From the NCBI GenBank assembly GCA_033439295.1, contig JAVTLE010000007.1:1736001-1800000 (forward strand): a stretch of 64,000 nucleotides of DNA, given 5' to 3'. The notes under the pieces are model-generated. The model did not search any database, was not told the DNA's origin, and saw only the letters and a list, made by a program, of their open reading frames with translations. How positions within the stretch are numbered: the stretch's first letter is position 1; each line of letters starts with the position of its first letter. This DNA is from Deuterostichococcus epilithicus. Taxonomy: Eukaryota > Chlorophyta > Trebouxiophyceae > Prasiolales > Stichococcaceae. The translations under genes were made by a program, and so were the position numbers. Shown here piece by piece: positions 11,101-22,922 of this stretch.

Positions 11101-14100
11101 TGGAGCCACTGCACATCAAGGGCACCGGGACCTGAACACCAGCGCCTGGCCCTCCCCTGCCTGGTACTGCGATCTGCACTCAACTGCTCGTCATATGACC
11201 ACCCTGTCATGTGACGACAGGAGAAGCTGGCGACCAAGGTGCGCAAGAAGGAGGCGACCATCCGCAACCTGAGCACGGAGTGCGAGCGCATCCGTGCGAA
11301 GGGCGTGCACGAAGAGCTGAGCGCTGGGCAGGCCGCCACATTGTCGCGCAATGAGCGCACGATTGACGTCCTCAAGGAGGAGGTGCGATCCCAGCCCTGC
11401 AGGATCTGGAGGAGACGCTGACCCAGAGCCGAAACCAAAGACGCGTTTCGAGTTGAAATCACGGCTTCTGAATGAAGCTCCTGTTCAACTGCTGTGCGCC
11501 TGGAGGATCTGCAGGAGACGCCAAACAAGAGCCGAGACTCAAGCGTCCTCTTGTGTTGAATGGTCCGGCTGCTGTGCAGCTGGAGGATATGGAGGAGACG
11601 CTGAACGAGAGCGTGCAGGACTCTGTCAGCGGGCGCAAAAAGGCGGCCAAAGACGAGGCCGCCGCCAAGGCGGCCGCCGCCAGACGGCGGCGCCAGCGCC
11701 ACGAGGACGAGGAAGCAGGTGGTTGCTTGTCGGGTGTTTCGTGTGCGCTGGAACCGAACCCGTGCCCACAGCCGTATGCGACAGCCCACGCCGCCGCTGC
11801 GCAAGCGCGCGATGCAGCTCGACAGGGCCGCCCAGCTAGTGAAGATGCATGCTTCACTGGCTCAGTGGAGCAGCAGTGGCTGCGTCTGGTTGCCACTGCG
11901 TGTGCACCATCAAAACCTGATTGCAGGCAGTTCCCGCGGCTTTGCTCGCCAGCGCCGCGCCATGCGGTCGACCTCGAACCTGCGGTGACTCAGCTGCTGC
12001 CACCCCTCCATTTCTGATCCCCTTATGTGCGGCTGCGGCACCACAGGCAGCAGCGACGACGACGAGTTCTACGACCGGACGCGGGCCGGCGGTGCCGTCG
12101 TTGCCGCCGCAACAACAGCAGCAGGCCCGCTGCACAAGAGAGCCAAAAAGGAAGCGGCGCTGGACGCCGGCACCTTGTTCGCTCTGGTGGGACCCTTTCT
12201 CGACAGTGTTATGAGCCTTGTTGTCAGACACTGATGGAGCATTGGGAACACGACGGAATATTGCCAAAAACATTGGTTCTTCGAGCATGCTGCATGCGCC
12301 TGGTCAGGGCATGTGCGGCGGCATCGGCGCAGTCACAAGCGTGTTGTGGTGCGATGCCGGCTGGCCTCGGGGGGCATGGCAGCGTGCCGCCGCCTGAGCA
12401 GCTCCCGCATGCACGTGGGTTTCGCCCCGCATGCTTGTTACTGCACGTTTATGCACACCTGATGGAGAACCCTTGTTCGCTATATCGCGCCAGGTCGAGA
12501 CGCTCACGGCGGAGGCCGAGCAGCTGCAGGCCGCCGTCGCGGCCGAGGAGCGGGCCCAGCCCGGCTGTGGCAGCGCGCCGGCGNCCTCTGTCAGCGCAGA
12601 AGCANCCGTCGGCGCCACGGCCGCCGGCGCCGCAGCCGACAGCGCAGTGGCAAGCGGCGAAGCAGCCGCCGCCGGCGGTGCCGCGGCCGAGGGACGGGCG
12701 GACGCCGCAGCCGGCGGCGCGGCGGCGGCGGAGGCGGGAGCGGACGCTCTGGACGCCTTCATGAGCGACATGGCCAGCCAGCTGGAGGCAGACAAGGTTC
12801 GTTCGTCGATGTTGGAGCGCCCGGGCGCCTGGTGTCCGGTGGCCTGTGCTGAAGCATGTGCATGTGTGGCGCACCGCCTGCGTCATCAGCTGGACGGGCA
12901 AGGAAGGGTGGGTGGGGGTCGCACGCTCCCACCGCTGGGCAGGCTCCGGCTGTGCTGCGCAACCCGAGAGCAAGCGGCAGTGTGGCCGCGTCCGCTGCAC
13001 GATGCCTGTCCCGCCTCGTGCTGCAGGTGGGCTCGCTGCGTAAGCAGCTGGCGGCCGTGCAGCGGCGGGCTGCGGAGGCGCGCACCCTGCTGCGGGTTGC
13101 GGACCCGGACGGGTTCTTCGCGCCCAGCTCGGCGGCGGCGCGGCAGGCGTCGCAGCGCGCCGCGCACGCCGCGAAACTCGAGCGCGAGCGGGGTGAGGCG
13201 CGGGAGCGTCAGCGCGCGGCCAGGCTGGTGAGCAGGAGGCTCATCGTGACAACGACGTACATGTCGAGTCCCAACCCCGCCTCGCTGCAGTGTGGGCCCC
13301 GGGGCCTCGCATCATTCGACAATTGAGGGTCCCGTGTCGCACTGTGTGGCTCTGCATCCTGTGACATTGTGCGGATGCGCTAGATTGCGCCGCTCGCCGT
13401 CAGCAGCATTTGAGCCCCGGGACAAGAACCTCGGGAAGGCTGTTCCCGACCCCAGGCGTATTGCAAGCTGTCCAGAGTCTTTTACTGCACTCACTGCCGT
13501 TTACCGCGGCTTTGTGTTTGGCGCGCAGGCTGAGAAGCAGCGGGAAGCAGAGCTGGCGGCACGTTCGGCCGAGGAAATCGAGGAGGTGGAGGAGGAAGCA
13601 CCACCCACAGATCCTGCAGCGCCGCAGAGCGGCGGGCAGAGCGCGGGCCTGGCGCCAGGACTGACTCTTCGCAGGCAGCCCGGTGCCGCCGTTGCCCCGC
13701 CGGTGCCCGCTGCGGCGGCCGGTGAGCCTCCGGCGCTGGCCACGAGTCCGGCCCCGGCGCCCGCAGCGGCGATGGTCTCAGCAGCGGCGACGGCCAGCGA
13801 CGGCGCAGCGGCGCCCGCGGCGCAGCAGCCGGCGGTGGCTGCACCGGCTGCGGGCCCAGCTGCGAATGTGGCGCAGGCAGCGGCAGCAGCGGCAGCAGCG
13901 CCGGCTGCGCCGCTGTCTGGGCTGGAGATCCGACCGCAGCGGCCAAAGAAGGCCGCCGCTGCGGCCGCCCGCGCTGTTGGCAGCGCTCGCCCAGCAAAGG
14001 GGGCAGCGGGCAGCGGCAGCCATTATGGCGATGGCCGGCTGCTGTCACGCGCAGAGCTGGTGGCCTGGCATAGCGAGCAGCGGCAGGCGGCAGGTCTCGA

Positions 14101-14429
14101 TGCCGACCTGGATGCGCTTGCTCGGGCACGGCGTGGTGCCGCCGCTGCAGCAGAGGTGTGCGTAGTCCCCTTGAAAACGTTTCCGCCCTGGCTGCCAGCC
14201 TGCATGTCGCTGGTTTTGGCAATGCTGCTGCACGAGAGGGCGCTGCATCACAGCGGCGCAGGCAGCAAGGCGAGAAGCAATGCAGATGGACCACAGACCA
14301 CTCGTGGAGCAACGTGGCTGCAAGCTGACTGCGTTTGCCCTGCAGGAGGACGAAGCTGAAGTCTGGCAACCACCAGATCAGCAAAAGGGTGATGGCAAGA
14401 CGTCACTGAACGAAAAGTACGGCTATTGA
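8153..14429 (+). CDS. Kanadaptin-like FHA-domain protein (SLC4A1AP homologue)
   Basis: Homologues are nuclear or cytosolic FHA proteins of poorly defined role (kanadaptin in animals, SMAD/FHA-domain proteins in plants). The start is ATG 8153 (ACG ATG GCA context; MADTEMPDAVAPAPS), giving a Pro/Ala-rich N-terminus. The exon ending near 9041 reads YEQPAWSGVPEG and joins YTLEEIKGGTSLGMRD, the first FHA strands. The next FHA exon has DIVLEHPSSSRLHAVLQ and HGTFLNRRRIKSG, followed by VGDMIKFGQSTRDFLL. Downstream exons carry acidic and coiled-coil stretches (DWRTFGETRGLTDKQ, NLSTECERIRAKGV) and Ala/Pro-rich linkers. The C-terminus, WQPPDQQKGDGKTSLNEKYG, matches the conserved kanadaptin tail and ends at TGA 14427-14429. 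About 15 exons. Two single ambiguous bases fall in an Ala-rich exon. Two introns contain exon copies. Confidence 0.88.
10027..10076 (+). repeat. Intronic copy of a kanadaptin FHA exon start
   Basis: The segment repeats the acceptor and the first 45 bp of the exon at 10135-10180 (CAGGGTG, then ACATGATCAA, then AGCACG). It differs by several substitutions and one extra base. It precedes the real exon by about 100 bp and is out of frame. Confidence 0.75.
11399..11619 (+). repeat. Threefold tandem copy spanning intron and exon start
   Basis: Three successive units share GGAGGAT or AGGATCTGGA followed by GGAGACG and a decayed GAGCCGA or GAGAGCG tract. They start near 11399, 11500 and 11580. Only the third is the real exon (LEDMEETLNESV). 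Units 1 and 2 also share about 40 bp of downstream sequence ending in GCTGTGCG or GCTGTGCAG, so the duplicated unit was about 80-100 bp and included the acceptor. Confidence 0.75.
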
Positions 14430-15315
14430 CATTGAAGGTGCTGCAGTGTTTATAGTCACATGATTGTTTGCTGCCAAAAGCTAAGGGACTTGCATATTTG
14501 TTCGATGCGACGTCTTATATGTAAACACCAGATTCCCAGCAGCAGTGCACATGTGCCTTAGACTTGAGGATATCGCAGGCAATTCGAGCTTACGATTCCA
14601 AAGCAAGGCCAGATGAAGAATGCATGCCAGCTACAGGAGGCAGGACGGTTTGGCGCAAGAACTTGGCGGAGCCACTGCTAGAGCCACAATATAAAAGGTA
14701 GGCATCTAACATGTAAGGATTGGTACGCCAGCGGCCATGCAGGAAGGTCCTAACAACCAGTCCCCCTGCCTGTTGGAGCCTCACTGGCGAGAAACACATC
14801 CCCCGACCGTGCACAGAATTAGCGGCGGCCAAGCAAGTCCATCGAATCGGAGGCTGCCTGACGGACAAAATCGGGTCACGCGCTGGCTAGTGAGTTGCCG
14901 AATGCCCTCGTGCACGCGCCACAGGTATCGAATCAGCCCAACAGGAAAGTGCGCCTGAGTTTGCCCAGGAACAAGGCGACAAAACAGTAGCACATACAAC
15001 CCCACAGTGATGGGGTACATAACACTTGAGACAACTTCGGCAGCTGTGCTGCATGGGTGACACGCAAATCTTGCCGACCGGCCCGGCTGAGTGAGGCTCT
15101 GCGCAGATGCAGGAGATGGACACCTCCTGCGCCCGGCGCGGAAGCAACAGCACCGACGCTGCCGGCACATCGCGACCGCCAGCACACCAGTCTGCGCGCC
15201 GGCGGTTGCAGCAGAGGCGTGCTGACTTACTTCGGGCCCCTCGCCGGGCGGCAGGGCCGGAAGCTGGGTCCGAAGCCACAGCGCGGGCTGCCGCAGGAGC
15301 CACACCGCGATGGCC
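14430..15315. other. Spacer between two convergent genes
   Basis: This 890 bp stretch lies between the stop codons of the kanadaptin-like gene (+) and the low-complexity membrane protein gene (-). It should hold both 3' UTRs. A short extra reverse-strand exon is possible near 15060-15310, but I see no reading frame with family support. Confidence 0.4.
14520..14524 (+). terminator. UGUAA polyadenylation signal
   Basis: TGTAA lies about 90 bp after the kanadaptin-like stop codon. UGUAA is the usual chlorophyte polyadenylation signal. Confidence 0.5.
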
Positions 15316-17244
15316 GCCACTCAGGACTTGTCCACTTTGACAAACCCTATGATCCGCAGACCACGCTGTGCATCCAGGTAGGGCACCTGCGTACAGGGGT
15401 GCCAAACTGTCTCATGTCGAGAGGCAGAAAGCTGTGATGGGGTCCGCTGCTGCGGGAAACATCAACACCACAGGTTCGTAAGCGCGCCCACCCAGGACTG
15501 GCAGGTAGGAATTGCACAGCTCTAGCCACCGTAGCACTGTGGCTGCTCTGCAGCATGACGTTGCACCGAGTAATGGCAGGCCAGGCAGCCACAGCTTCCA
15601 CACACACAATGGACTCACGGCTACCGCACACACGGTGCGAACTGACAAGCCCCACTGCTGGGAGCATGGCTGCAGGCCGCCAGGGGGCTCACCAGGGTGA
15701 TGGCGCAGTGCTGCAGGGAGGAGACGGCGGCCAGGCGCAGCTCCGCAAGCGTGCGTAGCTTGCGCAGCTGTCGGTTGGTCAGGAAGTCCAGGCGGCAGCG
15801 GATGACGGTGTGCTCGCTGCCGATCGCCAGGCTGCAGCGCATGGTAGACACAATCGAGGGCATGCTGCTGGACTTATGGCTAGAGCACCATGAGCGTCAG
15901 GCCCTGGCGCACATTGCAGGCGCACATTGCAGGAAGCAGGTGCAGATGATGGTCAGGTGCACCACCCACTTTGTGCATCTCGAGCATGGGTACTTAGCAA
16001 ATGATGTGGAAAAGGCGGTTCCGGCATATCTGCACCATGCTGTGTAGCACAAAATTGACAACCAATAACAGACCTGTTGCGCTGCACGAGGTCGGTGACG
16101 AACAGCGACGGCGGCATGTGCTCGATGACAGCAGCCGGCAGCAGCGCAGACAGGAAGAACAGCTCCACTGTGGATGTGCCTAGCCGATGCTTCACCTGAA
16201 GGAGCAGAAAAACACCGCCTGGCTCTGATGCTTACTTGCTTTAGAACATTTTTGCAACATGGATGGATTGCTGCAGCCACCACTGGCGGGCATCATGCAG
16301 GCAGGGCTCGAAAATGGAGCACGGAAAAGTCGAGAGCAGATGCAATCATCTCACGCGACTCGCCGAGTCAGAGCAGGCCGCCAATGCCGGCCCCGCCAGG
16401 TGAGCGCCGCCCCAGGCTCCAGCACTTGATGCCATCAACGGAACACAAGTGCAGCAGGAAACCTCACCTTGCCTGCCCAGTAGCTGGTGCTGTCGGCGCC
16501 GCTGTCTGAAGCGTTTTTCGCCTGCCGCAGCTGCACGCCACGATATCGGCAGCCAGTCAGCGGCTGGCCAGACCTTAAACCCTCTTGCAGCAGGGCGCAT
16601 GGCGACATTGCAGCAGCATGGCAGCGGGCACGAGGCCCACGACCAGGAATGTCCAGCCGAACACCAAAGAAATCTTAGCAGAGGGTAAGTGATGACCAGA
16701 CGTCGGCACCTGCACGGCACCTGCTCAGCACCTGCGCCAGCAAGGCCTGCCAGAGCTGGCATGTAAGGAAGCTGGCCAGGCTCACCAGCTTGCCGGCAGG
16801 GTGAACGTCCTCGACGCTGTTGTGCCCAGGGAAGCCCTCGTCGGCGGCTGCTGTGCCCGAAATCGCTGCCGGCACGCCGCCGCCCTGCGACCCCCCGCCG
16901 GCGTCATTCGGACTGGTCATCAATGACGCGGATGCCGAGCGCCGCATGGGGTGCCCCGGGTCGCTGAGGCTGCGCGGCGGCAGCGGGGGCGAGCCCGCAC
17001 GCTGACGCTTGCTGGGCCGCGTATCCTCCTCTGACAGCGACTTCTGGAACGACCTGTTGCGGCCCCGGGCGCTGCCGTCGTCTCTGTGCCCGCTGAACAG
17101 TCCGGCGCCGCCCCGTAGCATTTCTACGCCGCCGCGCAGCATGTCCTTCAGACCACGGTGGTGATGTTCGCCGCTGCTGCTGGCGTCCACTTCCGCAACT
17201 GCATGGGCCGCGGCGTCCTCAATGCCGCTTTCGCTATGCGGCAT

Positions 17245-17284
<40 letters not shown>

Positions 17285-18130
17285 GGGGAGCTGCCAATCG
17301 TGTCCCCCTGCGGGCTGCTGGGGGCGCCTGCGCCAGTGCTGCCACGGGTGTGCAGCGCTTCGGTGGCCAGGCTGCAGGCGTCCCAAGACTGCGACTTGTG
17401 CATTGACGCCTCCTGCTGCTGCTGCTGCTCCTGCTGCGCCCATGGCAAGTCATCGCTGCTCGCCAGGTGCGGGCCTGCGCCTGCAAGTGGGGGGCATGGC
17501 GGCGCAGTGGTCAAAACGCATGATGAGGTTCTATCCTAAGATTGCTTACAAATCAAGAGCTAGTTGCAGAAACGGTGTTAGCAGGCCGTGCATTGCTGCT
17601 CGGTACAGCCTTCGTGTGCTCAAGCGTCCCCAGACTTCCCAGAGCGGGCACAGATATCGCCTGCGTGGTGCGCCGACAGAGGCATTGTGACCAACAAAAC
17701 ACTTCAAAGAAACCGGGTGCGCGCCTGTCCGCAAGGGCGTGGTGCCACCGGCTGCTGAGTGGCCGCCATCGCTGGGGGCGTTGCGCTGGGCTATCGACAC
17801 GAAGTCGGTCAGGCCTAGGGCCGCGGCCTTAGCACCGGAGCAGTCGCCCTGCGAGGCGATGTCCAGTGCGCTCTGCAGGTGCGCGGTGACCCCAGACTCT
17901 GACCATGTAGGGTCCGCTTCCGCCGCTGCGATCGCTGCCCGGATCGTGGAGCAGATGGCCAGATCGGAGTGCGGCCCCTGGGGACGGTCGCTCTGGGGAG
18001 GGCTTGCGACCCGCCGAAGTGACTCCAATACCTCGAACCAACTGCCGGCCTGCCGCCCGTCGGCATGCTGCCGGCGGGCACCAGCGTTGTCTGAATCAAT
18101 GCTGGCAGCTGAATGAGGAATCGCAAACAT
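15316..18130 (-). CDS. Hypothetical low-complexity protein with hydrophobic segments
   Basis: Not recognised. The candidate start is ATG 18130 (MFAIPHSAASIDSDNAG), leading into a helical region (ICSTIRAAIAAAEADPTW; SALDIASQGDCSGAKAA). The next exon (about 17490 to 16740) encodes EQQQQQQE, a run of about 13 Gly encoded by a GCC/GGC microsatellite, LKDMLRGGVEMLRGGAGLF, a basic Ser-rich stretch with SKRQRAGSP resembling a nuclear localisation signal, and HPAGKLVSLASFLTCQL. Later exons add ISLVFGWTFLVVGLVPAAML (a transmembrane helix), STVELFFLSALLPAAVIEHM, FLTNRQLRKLRTLAELRLA, YLPVLGGRAYEPVVLMF and the C-terminus YLDAQRGLRIIGFVKVDKS, with the stop at 15316. That these exons form one gene is inferred from strand, order and open frames. 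Splice sites are only partly resolved. Confidence 0.45.
17245..17280. repeat. (GCC)12 trinucleotide microsatellite
   Basis: Twelve perfect GCC units. On the reverse strand they encode the polyglycine run of the gene at 15316-18130. A CTG/CAG-type run at about 17411-17434 encodes its glutamine run. Both are prone to length polymorphism. Confidence 0.9.
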
Positions 18131-18618
18131 GCCGCGCCGTGCCAGCACTCCGGTAGCTGCCCCGGTGCCCTCGCATCGGTGGGTGACCCCCAAGAACCTG
18201 TCGGGGCGCAGGGTCAAGGATACTGCCGCTCGGCAGCAAACTGATCTCGCTTAATTATGAGAGTACAGTCAATTGAATGCAGCTCATCACCGTGGGCGAG
18301 CAGGCAGCATGCACATCTTGGAAGCTTGAAGCTTCCACGCAGGTACTCCTTGGCACCGACGACTGCGAACGATGACCCAGGGCAAACTTGAAATCTCGCG
18401 CGGCAAGAGTGCTGATGCACAATATGCTGCTCTAAACCTTGCACTTCACACCTCAACGTTTGGCAGCTGGAGGTGCGCAAGGTGCCAGCCACAAGCAGCT
18501 CCAGCCAGCTGCGCCATGCGTTCAGTGAGCTTGAATGAAGCAATTTATGATAGACAGTCGTTTCATGATATATTTTCCAGTTGGCAGCAATCGCCTGATG
18601 AGTCCCAGCCGGGGGGCA
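18131..18618. other. Spacer between SET gene 3' end and upstream of the neighbouring gene
   Basis: Both flanking genes run on the reverse strand. This 490 bp stretch should hold the SET gene's 3' UTR and the promoter of the gene starting at 18130. No coding exon is supported. The reverse frame open upstream of 18130 has no ATG. Confidence 0.35.
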
Positions 18619-21600
18619 TCAAGTTGCGAATGCCGCTGCCAGCAGCACGTTCCACATGAGGAGCTTCTTGCTGACGCGGTATCTGAGCAACGTGCCGTGC
18701 ATGCGGCTGGGGCTTGGAGGCTGCTGAACCAGACAGCTACACCCCATGCCGTCGATGGCCAGCCCGGCAAGCCGCGCCACATGTGCCTGCCAGCCTGCTG
18801 CGACCCTCGCTGTCGCGGTGTCAGGAGTATTGGCAGCGGATGCCACCGCCACAAAATCCCCGCGCTCTGCCATCCGGCTGATGTCCTGCACCAGCACGCA
18901 GCGCCCGGTGAGCAGGCTCCGAGCACAGGAACATTACGACGTGGACATCTGCCCAGCAGGCAAACGGTGCGGGCGCCAGGGCATTCACACAGGCAAGCTG
19001 TCGGCATCCAGCCAGGCCCGCAGCAGCAACAAGTCGTTACCTTGCTGTACTGGCGCAGGAGCAGCTTCCAGTACAGCTGCTCCTCTGGGTCTGCGCCAGC
19101 AAGTTCCCGCAGGTCCTGTGTGGCCGCACGAAACCCTCATGCCTTGCAACTCCTGGCAAACAGCACACGCTGACCCTGCAAAGGCATGACTTCAAGCAAC
19201 GCCTGCGTCACTCCGGACTGATCTCAAGTGCCAAAGCACCTGCAGTGCTGGTGTCATGCCGGCTAGCAGCTCCTCGCAGCGCAGCGCAATGTGCGCCGCC
19301 GCCGCGTCTGGCGCTAGCGCCGAGAACGCCGCGAGCAGCCGCGGGTCCGCACGGCAGTCCGCCCCCAGCTGCACCGCAAGGGGGACAATCCTTGGGGGCA
19401 ATTGTCAACCGTTCCCGGCCGGCGGCTCGGCTGCACATCTGCAGCAGGTCCCCGGCAAGCTCCCCGAAATGGGGGGGGAGGGGGNGACAACACCTGAGGG
19501 GCGGACCTCAGATTCGGAAGCATTTCAGTTGCCGGCCAGAGAGCAGCACAGCATCAAGGTGACGCTGCCCACACAAATGGCGCCTCGGTAGCAGCTGCCA
19601 TCTCGGACACTCACCATGAGCTCTGGCCCCTGCGCTTGGGTGCTGGCGCCGACTTCACAGCCAGCTCGCAGCGCGTCATCGTACAGCTGCCTCGCCTCCA
19701 GTTCCGGCACTTCCCGCTGCGTGCACGCACCCTGGTCGTCGGCCATCACAGGGCGCTGCAGCAGGGAATTTCGCGGGGCAAGCAGACTCGCCATCATCTT
19801 GAACACACATGGGCCGTAGGGACACACCCATCGCATCGTGCCACAACATCAGCTCCAGAGGCCGTCAGTCGCAGTTGACAATGCGCTGGCAGTCGTTGCC
19901 AGGGGGTTTTGTCTAGACAAGGCTGCACCTGCGGCACGGCCCGATCGAAGTACCACTCCAGGGCTGCCTCCAGCGATGGGAACAAGAGCACCTCATCGTG
20001 GGGATTGCCCGGCGGCACGAATCCATAGTGCATCAGGAAGTCGTCATTGTGACGTTCGCCTGCACGACAGCAATGGAAACAGCACTGAAAAGGCAAGCCC
20101 TGCAAGTCTCATGCGTGCTGCACCCTCCAGGGCAGCAGCCGTGACTGCGCCGCAGGGGCCTCACAGGCATGTTCTAGTTCCTCGGCTGGGCGCCGCAGGA
20201 CAGCGCCGCAACAGGTATCATGTCGTTTTCAGCTCCCAGCCGTTTGGAACTGTCCGAAAGCCCACCGTAGGAAAGCAGCACCTCCTCGCCCGCCTCTATG
20301 CTGCGGGTGGACGTGACGCGCATCTCCCATTGCGAGCTGGCCACCTGGTCTGGCGCCGCGAGCGCCCACCTGCAGCGCCGCCGCTCCTCGGCTCTGTCAG
20401 CTGGACGGACCGCCAGTCTGGCCCAGCACTCGCACGAAAGGCGACTGGTGGTGTTGTGAAGGCAGTGTGCAGCAAGACAGAGCGCGCGCCTCCGCAGCGC
20501 ACATCCTTCCGGGCGGCACAGACTCTGCTTGCCACGCTGAGATCACAAGCTAGCAGACACCACAGTCTGTCGTCTTTTGCCGTGTTTCAGCGCATTGCCT
20601 GGCGCTGTCTGTCGCGACGCCCGGTGACCGGGTTCCGCCTTTCTCGTCGCCGCCGTGGTTGAACATGTCGATGAGGGGAAGCAGGAAGCGGACGCCCACG
20701 CCGCCGGCCTGCGCCGCCGATCCAAACGTCCGCGAGTGCACCATCTGCACGCATGGCAACCGACGTGACGGTGTTGAATCTGAGCCAGACATGATCTCCT
20801 GGCAGCAAGCGCCCCTTGGCCACTGCACCGCTGGCCGCGCCGCTCTGTGACTCGTCGAGTCTGCAACGCCTCCCGCCGGGCGACCCTGCGCATGCAGGGC
20901 GCCCAGTCGGAGGCAATCGGGGTTGTGACCCTGCATGAGCAGCGGTCCCGGTCACGCCAAAAGCGTCCAGCCATCCGCTCAGGCCGCACCGAGAGCGCCC
21001 AGTCGAAGGCGGGCCGCGAGGCGCCGCCCGTGGCATCAGGCGGCAGCGCCCCGTACCAGCGTGACGCCGTCTGCCGCTGCGCCGTAACCGCTGCAGCCAA
21101 GGGGGAGTACTCGCTGGCCGCCAGGTCCGCGTCGCTCAGCTGCGGCCCGGCAGCGGGCAGCACCTGTGCAACGGGAGGACATGCGTGACCTGAAGCGCGC
21201 CACCCAGGGAGTCCTCGAGCACAGCCGCAGCCCAGGGACACCATGCCGAACTTCCTCGCCCAAGTAGCTTCGGCCAGACGTGAAGCTCAGTATGACGCAC
21301 ACGGCCAGCAGCTCAACCATGACCAGCAACATCAGCAAGGCATCTTTGCGTGTCGAGAGAAAGCGCATTTTTGCTGCTGGCAGAGCGACCCAGCCCACAG
21401 GGGCGTGCCTGGATGAACGCAGCCCAGGGAGATGCGGCTCCCTTTCCCACCTCCCGCAGCAGCTTGGCTGCCAGCCGCACGCTCCAGGGCGCGTCTGCCA
21501 GCCCGAAGCTGGCAGCTTCCGGATCTTCCGCAAAGTCGTTGATGGCCAGCCGCAGCGGGATGGTCATCAGGCGCTGCCCCGCTGCAAGGTCCTGCGGTTC

Positions 21601-21922
21601 GCTGCCTCATCAGACGTACCATGCGGTACTCAGATATTGAATTGGGCAATTTTGCACGGGCTACTTTGTGTGGCAGAGCAGCCAGCCAGTCACCTGCATG
21701 GCCGCGATGCCACGCTCGCCGGTCTCGTCATCTGAATATACTGCCAGCGGACTGTCCGCCTGCGCAACGCCGCTCACGCCTAAACATTTAAAGAAATCGG
21801 TTCAGGATGTCCCATGCTCCTGTACGCGCAGCTGCATCATGCGAGACTCAGCTAATGGCCGCTTTGTTACCGTTGTTGAGCAGCCACCGGAGATAGTTTT
21901 GCAGCTGCACTTCTGAGCTCAT
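18619..21922 (-). CDS. SET-domain protein, Rubisco-LSMT-like lysine methyltransferase
   Basis: Transfers methyl groups from SAM to protein lysines; the LSMT class acts on plastid or cytosolic non-histone targets. The start is ATG 21922 (MSSEVQLQNYLRWLLNNG); the intron splits the last Gly codon and joins VSGVAQADSPLAVYSDDE. Next come GERGIAAMQ, DLAAGQRLMTIPLRLAIND and WSVRLAAKLLREVGKGA, the usual N-terminal SET half. The insert region reads LSDADLAASEYSPLAAAV and FDWALS. The conserved core is VHSRTFGSAAQAGG, RFLLPLIDMFNHGGDE (the SAM/pseudoknot NH motif), IEAGEEVLLSYG and DDFLMHYGFVPPGNPHDEV. C-terminal helical exons (EEQLYWKLLLRQYSK; ending RYRVSKKLLMWNVL) fit the Rubisco-substrate-binding fold, with the stop at 18619-18621. 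One ambiguous base (19485) falls in a G-rich intron. The substrate cannot be inferred. Confidence 0.85.
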
Positions 21923-22922
21923 TTCCTTCACCACAAATGTGGCTGCAGTAGAGTAGCACCATTGACGGCGGCTGCGAGAAGGCTGCCATGACGCGTGATG
22001 CAGTCGGAACGGAATCTGCGCGGATCAAAGAACCACTGGGTGTAAGGGGCTCTTCATGGCAGCGCCTCAAAGGGAGTCGACGTGCACAGTTGCGCCGCCA
22101 AACCTGGCAATGGTGACCGTGCGTGTTGGATTTGCTTGTTTGTGCTCCTGATCGTGCCGGAAAACATCCCAAAGCCGATGTTACTGGTGCCGTTCTGAAA
22201 TATCCCTTGCAAGCGGCATTGGCTGGTGCCATGCGCTGCCGTGTACCAATTGCAGGTGCAAGAAAGTTGCACGTTCCGACGGCGTGCTGAATGCAAGCCC
22301 ACGAAATTGTTTCTTACGGCTTAGAGTGAAGTGCAATGTCTTCAGTGGACCACGACAGCCCCACCGAAGCCTAGGGGCAGATGCCTTCAAGTCAAAACTT
22401 GTTGATATGCGGCAATTTGGGGGCTGCCGTTACTTTTGAGGTTTGTCAGTGATTGAAATCTTTGCGCAGAGCCTAAACCCCGGTCTGATGCCGTTGCTCG
22501 CTCGCCTTCAGATAAATCACTGGTGTCTGACAAGCGTCTGACAGACTATGGGGCTCCAATTCGGCCCTCCCCACTCTTGCAGACTGAGAGAGAGTTTGCA
22601 ATCTGAGGGAGAAGTATCCCAGACTTGCAGAAGCAACAGAAAGACACGCGACGACGCCTTGCTTCTTGATCAACCTGTCTGAAAGGACTTAGTCTGGTGA
22701 GGCGTTCGACCTAAGCGGTGCCTAGCGGCGGACGAACACAAGTATGCGATGACAAAACGACAGCAATAAGGCGGCGTTCGCGTTGAGAAGGCGACTCAGA
22801 GGCCACGGGCGCACCAGCGGGCCGCGGCACGCCGCCCGGCGCAGGCAGCACGCGCAGCGGGAGGCTTGCTGCGGTGCCGGAACCGACCCCAGCCTCCCGA
22901 ACCGTCGCATCAGAAGAGCATA
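21923..22922. other. Bidirectional promoter region of SET and cupin genes
   Basis: One kilobase between divergent starts with no supported coding exon. A short 5' exon of the forward gene near 22870 is possible, since its frame is open upstream of ATG 22923. Confidence 0.4.
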
